Source: Hyphomicrobiaceae bacterium (GTDB lineage Bacteria; Pseudomonadota; Alphaproteobacteria; Rhizobiales; Xanthobacteraceae). Taken from it: a stretch of 64,000 nucleotides of DNA. Positions 44,290 through 54,519 of this stretch are shown in pieces (position 1 is the stretch's first letter; each line of letters starts with the position of its first letter). The stretch covers positions 28,700 through 92,699 of the forward strand of contig CANJBX010000003.1 of the NCBI GenBank assembly GCA_947472885.1, read 5' to 3'. Position numbers and translations under genes: made by a program. Under the pieces are notes generated by a model. It saw nothing but the letters and a program-made list of their open reading frames with translations. It was not told the origin of the DNA and searched no databases.

Positions 44290-45090
44290 TTAGCCCTGCG
44301 GCGCGTCTTCGCCGCCGCCATCCTGCGGTGCACCCGGCGCGTCGCTGCGCGGGCCGCCCGGACGGCGATGACGCCGGCGGCGGAAGCCATAGCGTTCGTT
44401 GCCGTTGCGCTCGCCGCCTTCGCCACTGCCTTGCGGCTGATCATTCGGCTGGGGCTGTGCGCCGCCGCCGGTGATGAATGAGGGCAGGCGGTCAACGCTG
44501 ACTTCCTCGGTGTGGGTGCCGTTCTGGCCGTTGTTGTTGCTGTTATTATTGTTGCTGTTGTTGTTGTTCTGCTGGCGCGTCTGCTGGTTCTGGTAACGCT
44601 CGTTGTTCTGGCCGGCGAACTGCGCGTCGCGCGGAATATAGGGCTGCGGATCGCGGGTACCGAACTGCGGCTGGTCGCTTTGGCCCTGATCGTCACCATC
44701 TTCATCGTCGTAGGAGCCGTCGCGGCTGTCGTTGCCGGAGCCATCACGCGAATCGTTGCCGGTGACGACTTCATTGCCGGCGTTCTGCTGGTTGTTGTAC
44801 TGCGGGCTTTGACGGAACTGTTCCTGCGCCGCCGCGATCAGGCGGAAGTAGTGTTCCGCGTGCTGGTAGTAGTTTTCAGCAGCAACCGGATCGCCGGAGG
44901 ATTGCGCGTCGCGCGCAAGCTGGATGTATTTTTCCGCAACATGCGAAGCCGTTCCGCGAATCTTGACGTCGGGCCCATTCGATTCGAACACCTTCGTTAG
45001 CGGATTGTGGCCGCGGTTATTGCCGCCGCCGCCGCTGTTATTATTATTGCGATTGCGGCCACGCATGCGCTTATTTTGACCGTTCCTCAT
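44290..45090 (-). CDS. DUF4167 domain-containing protein with polyasparagine tract
   Basis: This is a 266-aa protein. The conserved DUF4167 part is near the N-terminus (GGGGNNRGHNPLTKVFESNGPDVKIRGTASHVAEKYIQLARDAQSSGDPVAAENYYQHAEHYFRLI). The remainder is low complexity, with an Asn/Gln-rich tract (QQNNNNSNNNNSNNN), acidic segments and a basic, Arg-rich C-terminus (YGFRRRRHRRPGGPRSD). It is probably RNA-associated or disordered. Function is unknown, and it is not membrane-bound. It lies downstream of prmC across a 554-bp gap. Confidence 0.88.
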   Translation of the reverse strand: MRNGQNKRMRGRNRNNNNSGGGGNNRGHNPLTKVFESNGPDVKIRGTASHVAEKYIQLARDAQSSGDPVAAENYYQHAEHYFRLIAAAQEQFRQSPQYNNQQNAGNEVVTGNDSRDGSGNDSRDGSYDDEDGDDQGQSDQPQFGTRDPQPYIPRDAQFAGQNNERYQNQQTRQQNNNNSNNNNSNNNGQNGTHTEEVSVDRLPSFITGGGAQPQPNDQPQGSGEGGERNGNERYGFRRRRHRRPGGPRSDAPGAPQDGGGEDAPQG

Positions 45091-45644
45091 GATTGGCTTA
45101 TTCGCTCCAATTGTCGGCAGCCAAAGGCCGCCGGTTGCTGAAAATCTGTTTGATTTCTTGTTCCGGGTTGCTTGCTTGGCGTTGTAGCGCCTCCCATGGG
45201 CGCATCGCGCGTCATCGACAGATCTTTTGTCATCGACAAGGCACCGGCGTCGCTCATCGCGCCGTCTGAATTGTTGTAGCGATCGTCGCTTTAGCGAAAA
45301 TCATGCTGCGTAAATCAACGTGTGGCTGCGCCATACACCCCCGCTCCACGGACCAGCCGCGGCACCGCTCATCCTTCGTCACGCCTGGGGACGTCCAAGT
45401 GGACAGTCTCAGCACGTCAAACGATGAAGCATTACGACCTGAGTAAACAAAAACCCTTTGCCGTGCAGTGGCCTTAAGCACTGGTCCCCAACATTTGGCC
45501 TTCGGGTTGTTGCTTCTTTTGCGCCGTCCGCCTCTCCGAGCTCACTCGGGGCCTATCTGCGGCGCAAACCCAATTCTACTCGGGTCGATTCCTGTCAATG
45601 AACCTAGTCGTTTTGGCCCCCCATTCCAAGGGTTTTTTTCGTTA
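45091..45644. other. Gene-free 554-bp region between the DUF4167 gene and prmC
   Basis: No coding gene is convincing here. The two track ORFs (75 and 61 aa) have no motif and no ribosome binding site. The part next to DUF4167 should carry its promoter. The prmC-proximal part (45468-45640) holds strong inverted repeats and a T-run and is listed separately as a candidate RNA. Confidence 0.5.
45468..45640 (+). ncRNA. Candidate structured small RNA with a T-run at its 3' end
   Basis: On the plus strand, CAGTG...CACTG (45465-45483) is a small hairpin. TTTGCGCCG (45518-45526) and CGGCGCAAA (45560-45568) form a perfect 9-bp stem. That stem encloses a second stem, CCGAG-CTCA-CTCGG. The region ends in TTGGCCCCCCATTCCAAGGGTTTTTTT (T-run 45633-45639), just before the prmC stop. 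The GGTT/AACC and TTG/CAA pairs outside the stem give a rod with a central bubble, like 6S RNA in general plan. The strand, ends and family are not established. Confidence 0.35.
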
Positions 45645-46538
45645 TTAACCTGACACATAAACGTGGTTAGCGGCCACAGCGCGCGGTATTCCGGCCAAAT
45701 CGGCGCGCGCCGGCAGCAGGACAGCCATGCCCGCCTCGACCAGCAGGGCGTTTACCGCATCGGCCTGACCGACCCCGACCTCCAGGACCAGAGTGCCGCC
45801 GGGGGCCACCAGCCGGCGGCTGTCGGCGGCTATGGCCCGGTAGGCGGCAAGTCCGTCGGCCCCGCCATCGAGCGCCAGTACGGGATCGTAATTCCGTACA
45901 TCCGGCTCAAGCCCGGCGATGTCGGCAGTTGGAATATAGGGCGGGTTGGATACCACGAGGTCGTAGCCGCCGGGCAGCGCCGCGCCGTAGTCGGAGACGG
46001 CAAACGCTGCGCGCTTGTTCAGGCCGTGGGTCCAGACATTGGCGCTTGCGACATCGAGCGCAGCCCTGGAAATGTCGGTGCCGATCCCGGTCGCGTTCGG
46101 AAACTCCTGCAGCAGGGCGATCAGCAATGCGCCCGATCCGGTGCCGAGATCGGCAATGCGCAGTGGCTGCATTTTCTGTGCGCCGAGCAATTCGAGCGCA
46201 GCTTCGACGATGGTTTCGGTCTCGGGGCGTGGCACCAGCACATCGGCGCTGACGGTGAATTCCAGACCCCAGAATTCCTTGCGGCCGAGAATATGCGCCA
46301 CCGGCTCATGCCGGAGGCGGCGTGCGCCGAAAGATTCGATCAACGCAATTTCCGGCGCGGTCAGGATGCGGTCGGACGACGAGACCAGTGCGGCGTGCTC
46401 AAGGCCAAGCGCATGGCCGATCAGCAGGCGGGCGTCGAGGTCGGGTGAATCGAGGTTGGCTTCACGAAGGGAGTCGGTAAGCGTGCGGCGGGCGGCAGCG
46501 ATGGTCGCGCCATGCTGCAACGCCGGCCGGGGCGTCAC
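45645..46538 (-). CDS. prmC: Peptide chain release factor N5-glutamine methyltransferase
   Basis: This is PrmC/HemK, which methylates the Gln of the GGQ motif in RF1 and RF2, 297 aa. The catalytic motif NPPYIP ([10 protein letters not shown]) is near residue 195. The SAM loop [16 protein letters not shown] precedes it. The N-terminal helical domain has [27 protein letters not shown]. It overlaps the prfA stop by four bases (ATGA), so it is coupled to the gene of its own substrate. Confidence 0.95.
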   Translation of the reverse strand: MTPRPALQHGATIAAARRTLTDSLREANLDSPDLDARLLIGHALGLEHAALVSSSDRILTAPEIALIESFGARRLRHEPVAHILGRKEFWGLEFTVSADVLVPRPETETIVEAALELLGAQKMQPLRIADLGTGSGALLIALLQEFPNATGIGTDISRAALDVASANVWTHGLNKRAAFAVSDYGAALPGGYDLVVSNPPYIPTADIAGLEPDVRNYDPVLALDGGADGLAAYRAIAADSRRLVAPGGTLVLEVGVGQADAVNALLVEAGMAVLLPARADLAGIPRAVAANHVYVSG

Positions 46539-47614
46539 TGCCGGCCGTCTTCGGCCGCCAGCAGCGAGGCCTGGTGTTCGGTGATCAGTGCGGTGATGAC
46601 TTCGCCGAGCGATTCACCTTCGATGATTTTCGGAAGATTGTAGAGCGTCAGATTGATGCGGTGATCGCTGACGCGTCCCTGCGGATAGTTGTAGGTGCGG
46701 ATGCGCTCGGAGCGGTCGCCGGTGCCGACCTGACCCTTGCGCTCGGCGGAGCGGGCGGCGTCGAGCTTCTGCTGTTCGTAGTCGTAGATGCGTGAACGCA
46801 GCACGGCCATCGCCTTGGCACGGTTCCGGTGCTGCGAGCGGTCTTCCTGCATGAACACGACAAGGCCGGTCGGCAGATGGGTCATGCGGATCGCGGACTC
46901 GGTCTTGTTGACGTGCTGGCCGCCAGCGCCGCCGGCGCGCATGGTCTCGATCTTGAGATCCTTGGGATTGATCTCGGCGTCGAACTCTTCCGCTTCCGGC
47001 AGCACGGCGACGGTTGCGGTCGACGTGTGGACGCGGCCCTGTGCTTCGGTGTCCGGCACGCGCTGGACGCGATGCACGCCGGATTCGAATTTCAGCCGCG
47101 CGAATGCGCCATGGCCGGTGATCTCGGCGATGATTTCCTTGTAGCCGCCCATGGTGCCTTCGGTGGCCGACATGATCTCCGTCTTCCAGCCCTGCAGCGC
47201 CGTGTAGCGTTCGTACATGCGGAACAGGTTGCCTGCGAAGATCGAAGCTTCGTCGCCGCCTGCGCCGGCACGGATTTCCAGAATGACGTTGCGGTCATCC
47301 ATCGCATCCTTCGGGATCAGCGCGAGACGGATTTCCTGTTCGAGCGCCGTGCGCTGTTCGACCAGCGCCGGCTTTTCCGATTGTGCGATATCGCGCATTT
47401 CGGAATCCATCGACTGGTCGCCGATCATGGCATCGAGGTCGGCGATCTCGGAGGTGATGGCGCGATAGGCCTTGATCTTCTCGACCACCGGCGAAAGCTC
47501 TGAAAGTTCGCGCGACAGTTTGATAAAGGTCTCGGTCGGGACCTGGCTTGAAAGCTCCGCCTCTAAGGCGGCGTGGCGCGACAGCAATGCGTCGAGTTTA
47601 ATTTCCGGCAGCAT
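46535..47614 (-). CDS. prfA: Peptide chain release factor 1
   Basis: This is release factor RF1, which recognises UAA and UAG and triggers peptide release, 359 aa. The GGQ motif lies in [26 protein letters not shown]. The anticodon-like segment [18 protein letters not shown] (PxT type, here PDT) is upstream. It follows ptsP with a 5-bp gap and precedes prmC, so the three are in one operon. Confidence 0.96.
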   Translation of the reverse strand: MLPEIKLDALLSRHAALEAELSSQVPTETFIKLSRELSELSPVVEKIKAYRAITSEIADLDAMIGDQSMDSEMRDIAQSEKPALVEQRTALEQEIRLALIPKDAMDDRNVILEIRAGAGGDEASIFAGNLFRMYERYTALQGWKTEIMSATEGTMGGYKEIIAEITGHGAFARLKFESGVHRVQRVPDTEAQGRVHTSTATVAVLPEAEEFDAEINPKDLKIETMRAGGAGGQHVNKTESAIRMTHLPTGLVVFMQEDRSQHRNRAKAMAVLRSRIYDYEQQKLDAARSAERKGQVGTGDRSERIRTYNYPQGRVSDHRINLTLYNLPKIIEGESLGEVITALITEHQASLLAAEDGRQ

Positions 47615-47619
47615 GTTTG

Positions 47620-49887
47620 TTACAGTGCAAGGCCTTCGGCTTCGGCGAAAGCGGTGAGTTTTTCACGGATCGAAACGCCGGGCACGGTTTTCTCGATCAG
47701 TCCATCGATCAGCACCTTGGCCTTGGCCACGTCGAGATCGAGCAGGAGCGCCTTCACGGGACCGACCGCGGAAGGCGAGAGTGACAGCGAACGATAGCCG
47801 AGCGCGGTGAGCGCCAGCGCGCCAATCGGCTTGGAAGCGAGTTCGCCGCATAGCGTAACGGATTTCTTGTGTTCGATGCCCTTCTGCGCAATGTCGCGCA
47901 GCGCGCGCAGCACCGGCGCCGAGAGCGTGTCAAAACGCTCGGCCACGCGCGCATTGCCGCGATCCACCGCGTAGAAGAACTGCATCAGGTCGTTGGAGCC
48001 GACCGAGAGAAAATCCACGCGCTCGAGCAGCTCGTCAAGCTGGTAGAGCAGCGAAGGCACCTCGAACATCGTGCCGACTTCGACGCGCTCCGGCAACCTG
48101 TGGCCATGGCGGCGAAGGTGCGTGAGTTCGCGCTCGACCAGCAGCTTGGCCTCGTCGAATTCGCCTACCGCAGCGATCATCGGGAACATGATGCGCAACT
48201 CGCGTCCGGCCGCGGCGCGCAGCATGGCGCGCACCTGGCTTCTCAAGAGACCTGGCCGGTCGAGGCCGAGGCGGATCGCGCGCCAGCCGAGCGCGGGATT
48301 TTCCTCTTCGACGTTGCGCATGTACGGCAGAATTTTATCGCCGCCGATATCGAGTGTGCGGAACGTCACCGGCTTGCCGGCGGCAACATCCAGCACGGCG
48401 CGGTACAGCGCGAGCTGTTCGCTGGTGCGCGGGAATTGCGCCGCCACCATGAACTGCAATTCAGTGCGGAACAGGCCGATGCCCGCAGCGCCGGTCTCGG
48501 TCATGTGCGGCAGGTCGATCAGCAGGCCGGCATTGAGCATCAACGTGAAGCTCTGGCCGTCCTTGGTGACGCAGGGCTTGTCGCGCAGCGCCATGTATTG
48601 CAGCTGCCGCCGCGCGCGCAGCCGCACGCTTTCGATATAGGACGCCTCCATGTCGGGAGTCGGGCGGATATGGACGTTGCCGGTCGAGCCATCGACGATG
48701 ATGGCGTCACCCGGATCGACCACGCCGGTCGCGTTGGCGATTTCGCCGACGGTGGCGATGCCGAGTGCGCGGGCGACGATGGCGACATGTGAAGTGGGGC
48801 CACCTTCTTCCAGCACGAGGCCGCGCAATTTCTTGCGGTCGTAGTCGAGCAGGGCGGCAGGCCCCATCATGCGCGCGACCAGCACGGCGTTGTCGGGCAG
48901 GTTGTCGCGGGCGTTGTCGTAATCATGGCCGAGCAACTGGCGCAGCAGGCGGTGCGTCAGGTCCTCCATGTCATGCAGGCGTTCGCGCAGGTAAGGATCG
49001 GTCTGGCGCAGCATGCGCGCGCGGGTGTCGGACTGCACGCGCTCGACGGCGGCTTCGGCGGTGAGGCCGGTCGAGAGCGCTTCCTCAAGCCGGTGAACCC
49101 AGCCGCGGTCGTGCGCGAACATGCGGTAGGCTTCGAGCACGTCATGATGCTCGCCGCCATCGGCAACGTCGCCCCGCTCCAGCATGGTGTCGAGGTCGGC
49201 GCGCAGGATGGCGAGTGCCTCTTCGAGGCGCTGGCGCTCCTTCGTCAGGTCGTCGGCGATGACGTTTTTGATGACGACGCGCGGCTCATGCAGGATGACA
49301 TGGCCGAGCGCGAGGCCGTCGTTGAGCGCCGTGCCCTTGAGATTCAGCGGGCGGCGGACGGCCGGTTCTGCGCCGGGCTTGGCAATCGAGGAAAGTTCGC
49401 CGGAGGCCACCATTTCCGCGACCACCATGGCGGTGGTCTGCAGGGCTTCGACTTCTTCCTCGGAGTAGGTCCGGCGCGCGCGGTTCTGCACGACCAGCAC
49501 GCCGAGCGTATTGCCGGCGCGCAGCACCGGCACGCCGAGGAACGAATGGTAGATTTCTTCGCCGGTTTCCGGGCGGTAGGCGAATGCCGGATGGGTGTGC
49601 GCTTCCGACAGGTTGATGGCGTTGGCTTCGCTCGCGACGAGGCCGACGAGGCCTTCGTCGGTGCGCAGCACTGTTTGATGGACGGCTTCGCGGTTCAGAC
49701 CTTCGGTGGCGTACAGCTCCAAGGTTCCGTCCACGCGCAACACGTAGACAGAGCAAACCTCCGCCACCATGTTGGCAGCGATCAGCACCACGATCTTGTC
49801 GAGGCGATCCTGCGCGCTGACCTGCTCCGCCATCACCTCGCGGAGCCGGCGTAACAGCACGCGCGGACCGCCGAGTGCGCCTCGCAT
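47620..49887 (-). CDS. ptsP: Phosphoenolpyruvate-protein phosphotransferase of the nitrogen PTS
   Basis: This is enzyme I-Ntr, 755 aa, which passes phosphate from PEP to NPr in the regulatory phosphotransfer chain. It has an N-terminal GAF domain (about residues 20 to 160), the EI N-terminal domain with the phospho-His in [15 protein letters not shown], and the PEP-binding domain with [15 protein letters not shown] and [16 protein letters not shown]. It stands upstream of prfA in the same orientation. Its own promoter is probably in the 194-bp gap to lysC. Confidence 0.95.
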   Translation of the reverse strand: MRGALGGPRVLLRRLREVMAEQVSAQDRLDKIVVLIAANMVAEVCSVYVLRVDGTLELYATEGLNREAVHQTVLRTDEGLVGLVASEANAINLSEAHTHPAFAYRPETGEEIYHSFLGVPVLRAGNTLGVLVVQNRARRTYSEEEVEALQTTAMVVAEMVASGELSSIAKPGAEPAVRRPLNLKGTALNDGLALGHVILHEPRVVIKNVIADDLTKERQRLEEALAILRADLDTMLERGDVADGGEHHDVLEAYRMFAHDRGWVHRLEEALSTGLTAEAAVERVQSDTRARMLRQTDPYLRERLHDMEDLTHRLLRQLLGHDYDNARDNLPDNAVLVARMMGPAALLDYDRKKLRGLVLEEGGPTSHVAIVARALGIATVGEIANATGVVDPGDAIIVDGSTGNVHIRPTPDMEASYIESVRLRARRQLQYMALRDKPCVTKDGQSFTLMLNAGLLIDLPHMTETGAAGIGLFRTELQFMVAAQFPRTSEQLALYRAVLDVAAGKPVTFRTLDIGGDKILPYMRNVEEENPALGWRAIRLGLDRPGLLRSQVRAMLRAAAGRELRIMFPMIAAVGEFDEAKLLVERELTHLRRHGHRLPERVEVGTMFEVPSLLYQLDELLERVDFLSVGSNDLMQFFYAVDRGNARVAERFDTLSAPVLRALRDIAQKGIEHKKSVTLCGELASKPIGALALTALGYRSLSLSPSAVGPVKALLLDLDVAKAKVLIDGLIEKTVPGVSIREKLTAFAEAEGLAL

Positions 49888-50081
49888 AAGGGTCCCGCCG
49901 CATCTTGACCGGGAAACCCCGGTTCAAACCCACGTATTGTGTCGGGAAACGTCCGCGGAACCCGGTTCCGCAACGATTTCCACCATGGCTATAGCGGGTG
50001 GAACGGGCCACCCGCAAGGCCAATGGGCCGACTGTGGCCAACCGGGCCACAGCGCCTCAAATCCTGCGGATTTCTCTAATT

Positions 50082-51335
50082 TTAGGCTTTGTCGAGGCCG
50101 TAGAGCGAATGCAGCGTCCGCACCGCCAATTCGGTGAAAGCGCTGTCGATCAGCAGCGAAAACTTGATCTCGGACGTGGTGATGGCGCGGATGTTGATTC
50201 CCCGCTCCGCCAGCGCCTTGAATGCCTGTGCGGCGACGCCGGCGTGGCTGCGCATGCCGATGCCGATGACCGAGACCTTGGTCACGTCAGTCGCGCCGTC
50301 GATTCGGTCGTAGCCGACCGTGCCCTTGACCTTGGTCAGGATGTCCCGGGCGCGGTCATAGTCGGCGGAAGGCACGGTAAAGGTGAGGTCCGTGGTCGCG
50401 CCGTCGGCCGACACGTTCTGCACGATCATGTCGACGTTGATATTGCCGTCGGCGAGCGGACCGAAGATGGCGGCGGCGACGCCGGGCTTGTCCTGTACGC
50501 GGCGCAGCGAGACCTGGGCTTCATCCTTGGAAAAGGCGATGCCGGTGACGACCTGTTGTTCCATGATTTCTGCCTCATCGCAGATAAGTGTTCCGGGCGG
50601 AGTGCCATGCGGATCGATGCTGTCAGGCGCCTCGAAGCTCGAACGCACGAAGATGCGCACGTTGTGCACCATGCCGAGTTCGACCGAGCGGACCTGCAAA
50701 ACCTTGGCGCCGAGGGAAGCCAGTTCCAGCATTTCCTCGAACGCAATCTTTTCCATCCGCCTGGCCTTCGGGACCACGCGCGGATCGGTCGTGTAGACGC
50801 CATCGACGTCAGTGTAGATGTCGCAGCGCTCGGCCTGCATCGCGGCGGCGATTGCAACCGCCGACGTGTCCGAGCCGCCGCGGCCGAGCGTCGTGATGCG
50901 GCCGGTTTCCTTGTGGATGCCCTGGAACCCCGCGATCACTGCGACTTCGCCGCGCTCCTTGAAACCCTTGACCAGTTCGTCGGCGTTGACGTCGAGGATG
51001 CGCGCGGAAGCATGGGCGTCGGACGTGATGATGGGAAGTTGCCAGCCCAGCCAGGAGCGCGCCGGAATGCCCATGGATTCGAGCGTCATCGCAAGGAGGC
51101 CAGCCGTGACCTGTTCGCCGGACGCGACCACGGCGTCGTATTCGCGCGCGTCATGCCGCGGCGCGGCAGCCTTGCACCAGGCGACCAGTTCATTGGTCTT
51201 GCCCGACATGGCCGAAACCACGACGGCAACGTGATGACCGGCATCGACCTCGCGCTTGACGTGGTGCGCGACGTTGCGGATGCGGTCGATGTCGGCGACG
51301 GACGTGCCGCCGAATTTCATTACGAGGCGGGCCAT
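50082..51335 (-). CDS. lysC: Aspartate kinase
   Basis: This is the first enzyme of the aspartate pathway (Lys, Thr, Met, diaminopimelate), 417 aa, phosphorylating aspartate. MARLVMKFGGTSVADIDRI is the kinase start and GRGGSDTSAVAIAAAM the ATP/substrate loop. Two ACT domains are at the C-terminus, suggesting feedback control by lysine and/or threonine. It is divergent from ubiG with a 165-bp gap, and 194 bp upstream of ptsP in the same direction. Confidence 0.95.
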   Translation of the reverse strand: MARLVMKFGGTSVADIDRIRNVAHHVKREVDAGHHVAVVVSAMSGKTNELVAWCKAAAPRHDAREYDAVVASGEQVTAGLLAMTLESMGIPARSWLGWQLPIITSDAHASARILDVNADELVKGFKERGEVAVIAGFQGIHKETGRITTLGRGGSDTSAVAIAAAMQAERCDIYTDVDGVYTTDPRVVPKARRMEKIAFEEMLELASLGAKVLQVRSVELGMVHNVRIFVRSSFEAPDSIDPHGTPPGTLICDEAEIMEQQVVTGIAFSKDEAQVSLRRVQDKPGVAAAIFGPLADGNINVDMIVQNVSADGATTDLTFTVPSADYDRARDILTKVKGTVGYDRIDGATDVTKVSVIGIGMRSHAGVAAQAFKALAERGINIRAITTSEIKFSLLIDSAFTELAVRTLHSLYGLDKA

Positions 51336-51500
51336 GGAGAAGTTTCTGGCGCTCCGGGGGGCAAAAATCGCGCGTATCCATAGCCGCCGGACGTGCCACC
51401 CGCAACCTGCAAGGCAAATCAGCCTTTACCCGTGACTTTTGACGGTTTCAGGCCCGGACGGCCGGTTGCCGCGGCCGTGCTGTGGCAGTAGGTAACGGGC

Positions 51501-52250
51501 ATGGTTTCAGGAACCGCCAACAGCACGGTTGACGACGAGGAAGTCGCGCGTTTTTCGGCGCTCGCCGAGACGTGGTGGGACCCGCGCGGCAAGATGGCCG
51601 TGCTGCACAAGTTCAATCCGGTGCGGCTGGCCTATATCCGCGACGTGGCCTGCAAGAAGTTCGACCGCGATCCCAAAAAGCTCGGTTGCCTGTCGGGCCT
51701 GCGCATCCTCGATATCGGCTGCGGCGGCGGCATCCTGTCCGAACCGCTGGCGCGGCTTGGCGCCAGCGTTGTCGGCGCCGACCCGTCGGAAACCAACATC
51801 GAGGTTGCCCGCCTGCACGCCGGCAAGAGCGGTGCGGCGATCGACTATCGCGCGACGACGGCGGAGACGCTGGCGGATGCCGGCGAGAAGTTCGACATCG
51901 TGCTGGCGATGGAAGTGATCGAGCATGTTGCGGACGTTGAGCTGTTCATCTCGCGCTGCGCCGAAATGGTGAAGCCCGGCGGCTTCATGATCGTGGCGAC
52001 GCTCAACCGTACCCTGAAGAGTTTTGCACTGGCGATTGTCGGCGCGGAGTACGTGCTGGGCTGGCTGCCGCGCGGCACCCACCGCTGGGACAAGTTTGTC
52101 ACGCCGAACGAACTCGAGATCGCGCTTGAGATGGCGGAGATGCAGATCAGCGCCGAATCCGGCGTGCTTTATAATTTGCTTGCTGACCGTTGGGAGCTCA
52201 CCTCCGACATGGATGTGAACTACATGGTGATCGCGGAGCGTGTCGGGTGA
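51501..52250 (+). CDS. ubiG: Ubiquinone biosynthesis O-methyltransferase
   Basis: This is UbiG, which carries out both O-methylations in ubiquinone synthesis, 249 aa. The N-terminal [31 protein letters not shown] is diagnostic. The SAM loop is [20 protein letters not shown], and [15 protein letters not shown] and [38 protein letters not shown] follow. The stop overlaps the GTG start of the next transporter gene. Confidence 0.96.
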   Translation: MVSGTANSTVDDEEVARFSALAETWWDPRGKMAVLHKFNPVRLAYIRDVACKKFDRDPKKLGCLSGLRILDIGCGGGILSEPLARLGASVVGADPSETNIEVARLHAGKSGAAIDYRATTAETLADAGEKFDIVLAMEVIEHVADVELFISRCAEMVKPGGFMIVATLNRTLKSFALAIVGAEYVLGWLPRGTHRWDKFVTPNELEIALEMAEMQISAESGVLYNLLADRWELTSDMDVNYMVIAERVG

Positions 52251-53140
52251 TCGCGCCGTGGCTGTGGGCGGTCTTTACGCTGATCGCCGCCGGCGGACAG
52301 ACCGTGCGCAATGCCATGCAGCGCTCGCTGACCGCGAGCCTCGGCACTGTCGGTGCGACGCAGGTGCGCTTCCTGTTCGGGTTTCCGTTCTCGGTTATTT
52401 TCCTGATCGGCGTGTGCATCGCGCTCGACCGCAAGCCGCCGCTACCTGACGGATGGTACTGGCTGTGGGTGCTTGAAGGCGCTGCCGCGCAGTTCGCCGC
52501 CACGTCGCTGATGCTGGCGGCAATGGGGGAGCGTTCGTTCGTCGTCACCATTGCCTATATCAAGACCGAGCCGGTGCAGGTCGCGCTGTTCGGCCTCGTG
52601 CTGCTGGGCGATCACGTCACATGGATGATGGCGCTGGCGATCCTGATCGCAACCGCCGGCGTGGTGGCGATGTCGTTCAAGCCGGGTGCCATGTCGGGCG
52701 GCATCAAGCCGACGGTGCTGGGGCTTGTGTCGGGTGGGCTGTTCGGCCTGTCGGCGGTCGGCTTTCGCGGCGCGATCCTGAAGCTCGACGATCCGAGTTT
52801 CTTGATGGCGGCGACGTTCACGTTGACGATGGGGCTGCTGATCCAGGCGATATTGCTGACGTCGTGGCTTTATTTCCGCGACCGCGCCGTGCTCAACGCA
52901 ATCATCCGCGCGTGGCGGCCATCGCTGTTCGCGGGCTTTATGGGCGCGCTGGCGTCGCAGTTCTGGTATCTCGCTTTTGCCATCGCGACGGCGGCAAGCG
53001 TGCGCACGCTGGCGCTCGTCGAGGTGCTGTTCGCGCAGGCGATCTCCCGCTTCATCTTCAAGCAGCCGACGACGAACCGCGAACTTGGCGGTATGGTGCT
53101 GATCGTGATCGGGTGTTTGCTGCTGATCTGGGCCTATTGA
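52247..53140 (+). CDS. DMT (EamA-type) transporter
   Basis: This is a membrane transporter of the drug/metabolite superfamily, 297 aa, with about ten transmembrane segments and two EamA halves. The GTG at 52247 overlaps the ubiG stop (GTGA) and starts [27 protein letters not shown]. The track ORF at 52190 would read through ubiG. The substrate is unknown. It continues into the ridA gene 1 bp after its stop. Confidence 0.87.
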   Translation: MIAPWLWAVFTLIAAGGQTVRNAMQRSLTASLGTVGATQVRFLFGFPFSVIFLIGVCIALDRKPPLPDGWYWLWVLEGAAAQFAATSLMLAAMGERSFVVTIAYIKTEPVQVALFGLVLLGDHVTWMMALAILIATAGVVAMSFKPGAMSGGIKPTVLGLVSGGLFGLSAVGFRGAILKLDDPSFLMAATFTLTMGLLIQAILLTSWLYFRDRAVLNAIIRAWRPSLFAGFMGALASQFWYLAFAIATAASVRTLALVEVLFAQAISRFIFKQPTTNRELGGMVLIVIGCLLLIWAY

Positions 53141-53141
53141 T

Positions 53142-53540
53142 ATGACGGGAAAACGTGACGACGTCGAATTCCTGAAATCCAATGCGGTGCTGCCGCCGGA
53201 ATTGCCGTTCTCCGATGGCGTGCGTGTCGGCGGACTGGTGATCCTTTCCGGCCAGATCGGCGTCGTGCCGGGTTCGCTCAAGCTCGTTGAAGGCGGCATC
53301 GTTACCGAAGCGCGTCAGACATTCGAGAATATCCGTCTGACGCTTGAGGCCCACGGCCTGAGCCTGCGCGACGTCGTGCGGGTGCAGATCATGCTCGCGG
53401 ACATGGCCGACTGGCCACGCTTCAACGAAGTCTATCGCGAATTTTTCGCCGAACCGTGGCCGGCGCGCAGCGCATTCGGCGCAAACGGGCTGGCGCTGGG
53501 CGCGCAGGTCGAGGTGGAGGCGTTCGCAGCGAAGCGATAA
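53142..53540 (+). CDS. RidA family protein
   Basis: This is a YjgF/YER057c/UK114 family protein, 132 aa. PFSDGVRVGGLVILSGQIGV and GLSLRDVVRVQIMLADMADWPRFNEVYREFF, followed by PARSAFGANGLALGAQVEVEAFA, are typical. The Arg that binds the substrate carboxylate is probably in PARSA. The family removes reactive enamine/imine intermediates. It is convergent with a half-size EamA gene and translationally close to the DMT transporter. Confidence 0.88.
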   Translation: MTGKRDDVEFLKSNAVLPPELPFSDGVRVGGLVILSGQIGVVPGSLKLVEGGIVTEARQTFENIRLTLEAHGLSLRDVVRVQIMLADMADWPRFNEVYREFFAEPWPARSAFGANGLALGAQVEVEAFAAKR

Positions 53541-53981
53541 TTAGCGCTTCACCGCGATCAGCACGGCGCCGGCGGCGATCAATCCAATGCCGATCCAGTC
53601 CTTCGCCGGCGGCCGTTCGCCCAGAAACACGACGGCAAAAATCGCGACGAGAACGACGCTCAGCTTGTCGATGGGCGCGACCTGCGCGGCATTGCCGATT
53701 TTCAGGGCGCGGAAATAACACACCCACGACGCGCCGGTGGCGAGGCCGGACAGCAGCAGGAACACATAGGTTTTGGTGGAGACCGTGCCAGGGTTCTGGA
53801 ACTGGTCGGTCGCGAACAGGAACGCGCCAAGACACAGCAGGATGACGATGGTGCGGATAAAGGTCGCGAAATCCGAATTGATGTTCTCGATGCCGACCTT
53901 GGCGAAGATCGCCGTGAGTGCGGCAAACACCGCCGACAGGACTGCCCAGAACTGCCAGGAGGTGAGGGCGCTTTCGGTCAT
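53541..53981 (-). CDS. Half-size EamA family transporter
   Basis: This is a 146-aa membrane protein with one EamA domain (about five transmembrane segments), ending VVFLGERPPAKDWIGIGLIAAGAVLIAVKR. The standard DMT transporter has two such domains, so this one probably works as a homodimer or with dual topology. The family is often annotated as putative membrane protein. It shares only low similarity with the full-length neighbour. The stop is 1 bp after ridA. Confidence 0.85.
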   Translation of the reverse strand: MTESALTSWQFWAVLSAVFAALTAIFAKVGIENINSDFATFIRTIVILLCLGAFLFATDQFQNPGTVSTKTYVFLLLSGLATGASWVCYFRALKIGNAAQVAPIDKLSVVLVAIFAVVFLGERPPAKDWIGIGLIAAGAVLIAVKR

Positions 53982-54039
53982 GATCCGCTCCCGTCATTCC
54001 AGAAATCGGAACGCTGTACGCAGCGGTCCGGATGACAAC

Positions 54040-54519
54040 TCAGTTTCTGTCGTCCGGCAACACCGGCAGCGGCAGCAACTCGACGCCCTCTTCGATCAGT
54101 TCCTTGGCTTCTTCCGGCGTGGCTTCGCCGTAGATCGAGCGATGCTCGGTCTCGCCGTAGTGCATCTTGCGTGCTTCTTCGGGGAATTTCTGGCCGACAT
54201 TGTCGGAATTCTTCACCAGGTGATCGCGCAGTTCGCGCAGCTTCTGGCGAAACTCCTTTTCCTCCGGCGAAGCGATGGCGACCGGCGTAGTGTCGGACGC
54301 AGCGGCCGGCATGGCCGCAACAGCCTCCGGCCTGCCGGTCTTGCGTTTGTTGCCCTTGGCGGTGAGGCGCGGCGCCATCAGCGCCTTCTCGACCTTGGCC
54401 GAATCGCACAGCGGGCAGGTGACAAGTTTCTTCTTCAACTGCTTGTCGTAGGCGTCGGAACTGGCGAACCACGATTCAAACGAATGTTTCTTGTCGCAGA
54501 CGAGCGTGTATTTGATCAT
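54040..54519 (-). CDS. DUF1178 family protein
   Basis: This is a 159-aa protein of the DUF1178 family. The N-terminal MIKYTLVCDKKHSFESWFASSDAYDKQLKKKLVTCPLCDSAKVEKALMAPRL looks like a zinc ribbon (Cys near 8, then CPLC). The C-terminal GQKFPEEARKMHYGETEHRSIYGEATPEEAKELIEEGVELLPLPVLP is conserved. Function is unknown. Its start overlaps the nitrilase-family stop by four bases, which suggests co-expression. Confidence 0.9.
   Translation of the reverse strand: MIKYTLVCDKKHSFESWFASSDAYDKQLKKKLVTCPLCDSAKVEKALMAPRLTAKGNKRKTGRPEAVAAMPAAASDTTPVAIASPEEKEFRQKLRELRDHLVKNSDNVGQKFPEEARKMHYGETEHRSIYGEATPEEAKELIEEGVELLPLPVLPDDRN

Noticed and set aside
45254-45481. 75-aa minus ORF in the DUF4167-prmC gap
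   Set aside because: It has no ribosome binding site or recognisable motif, and it partly overlaps the candidate structured RNA.
45468-45640. Naming this region as 6S RNA or tmRNA
   Set aside because: I found no tmRNA tag sequence, and the 6S similarity is only in general shape, so no family is claimed.
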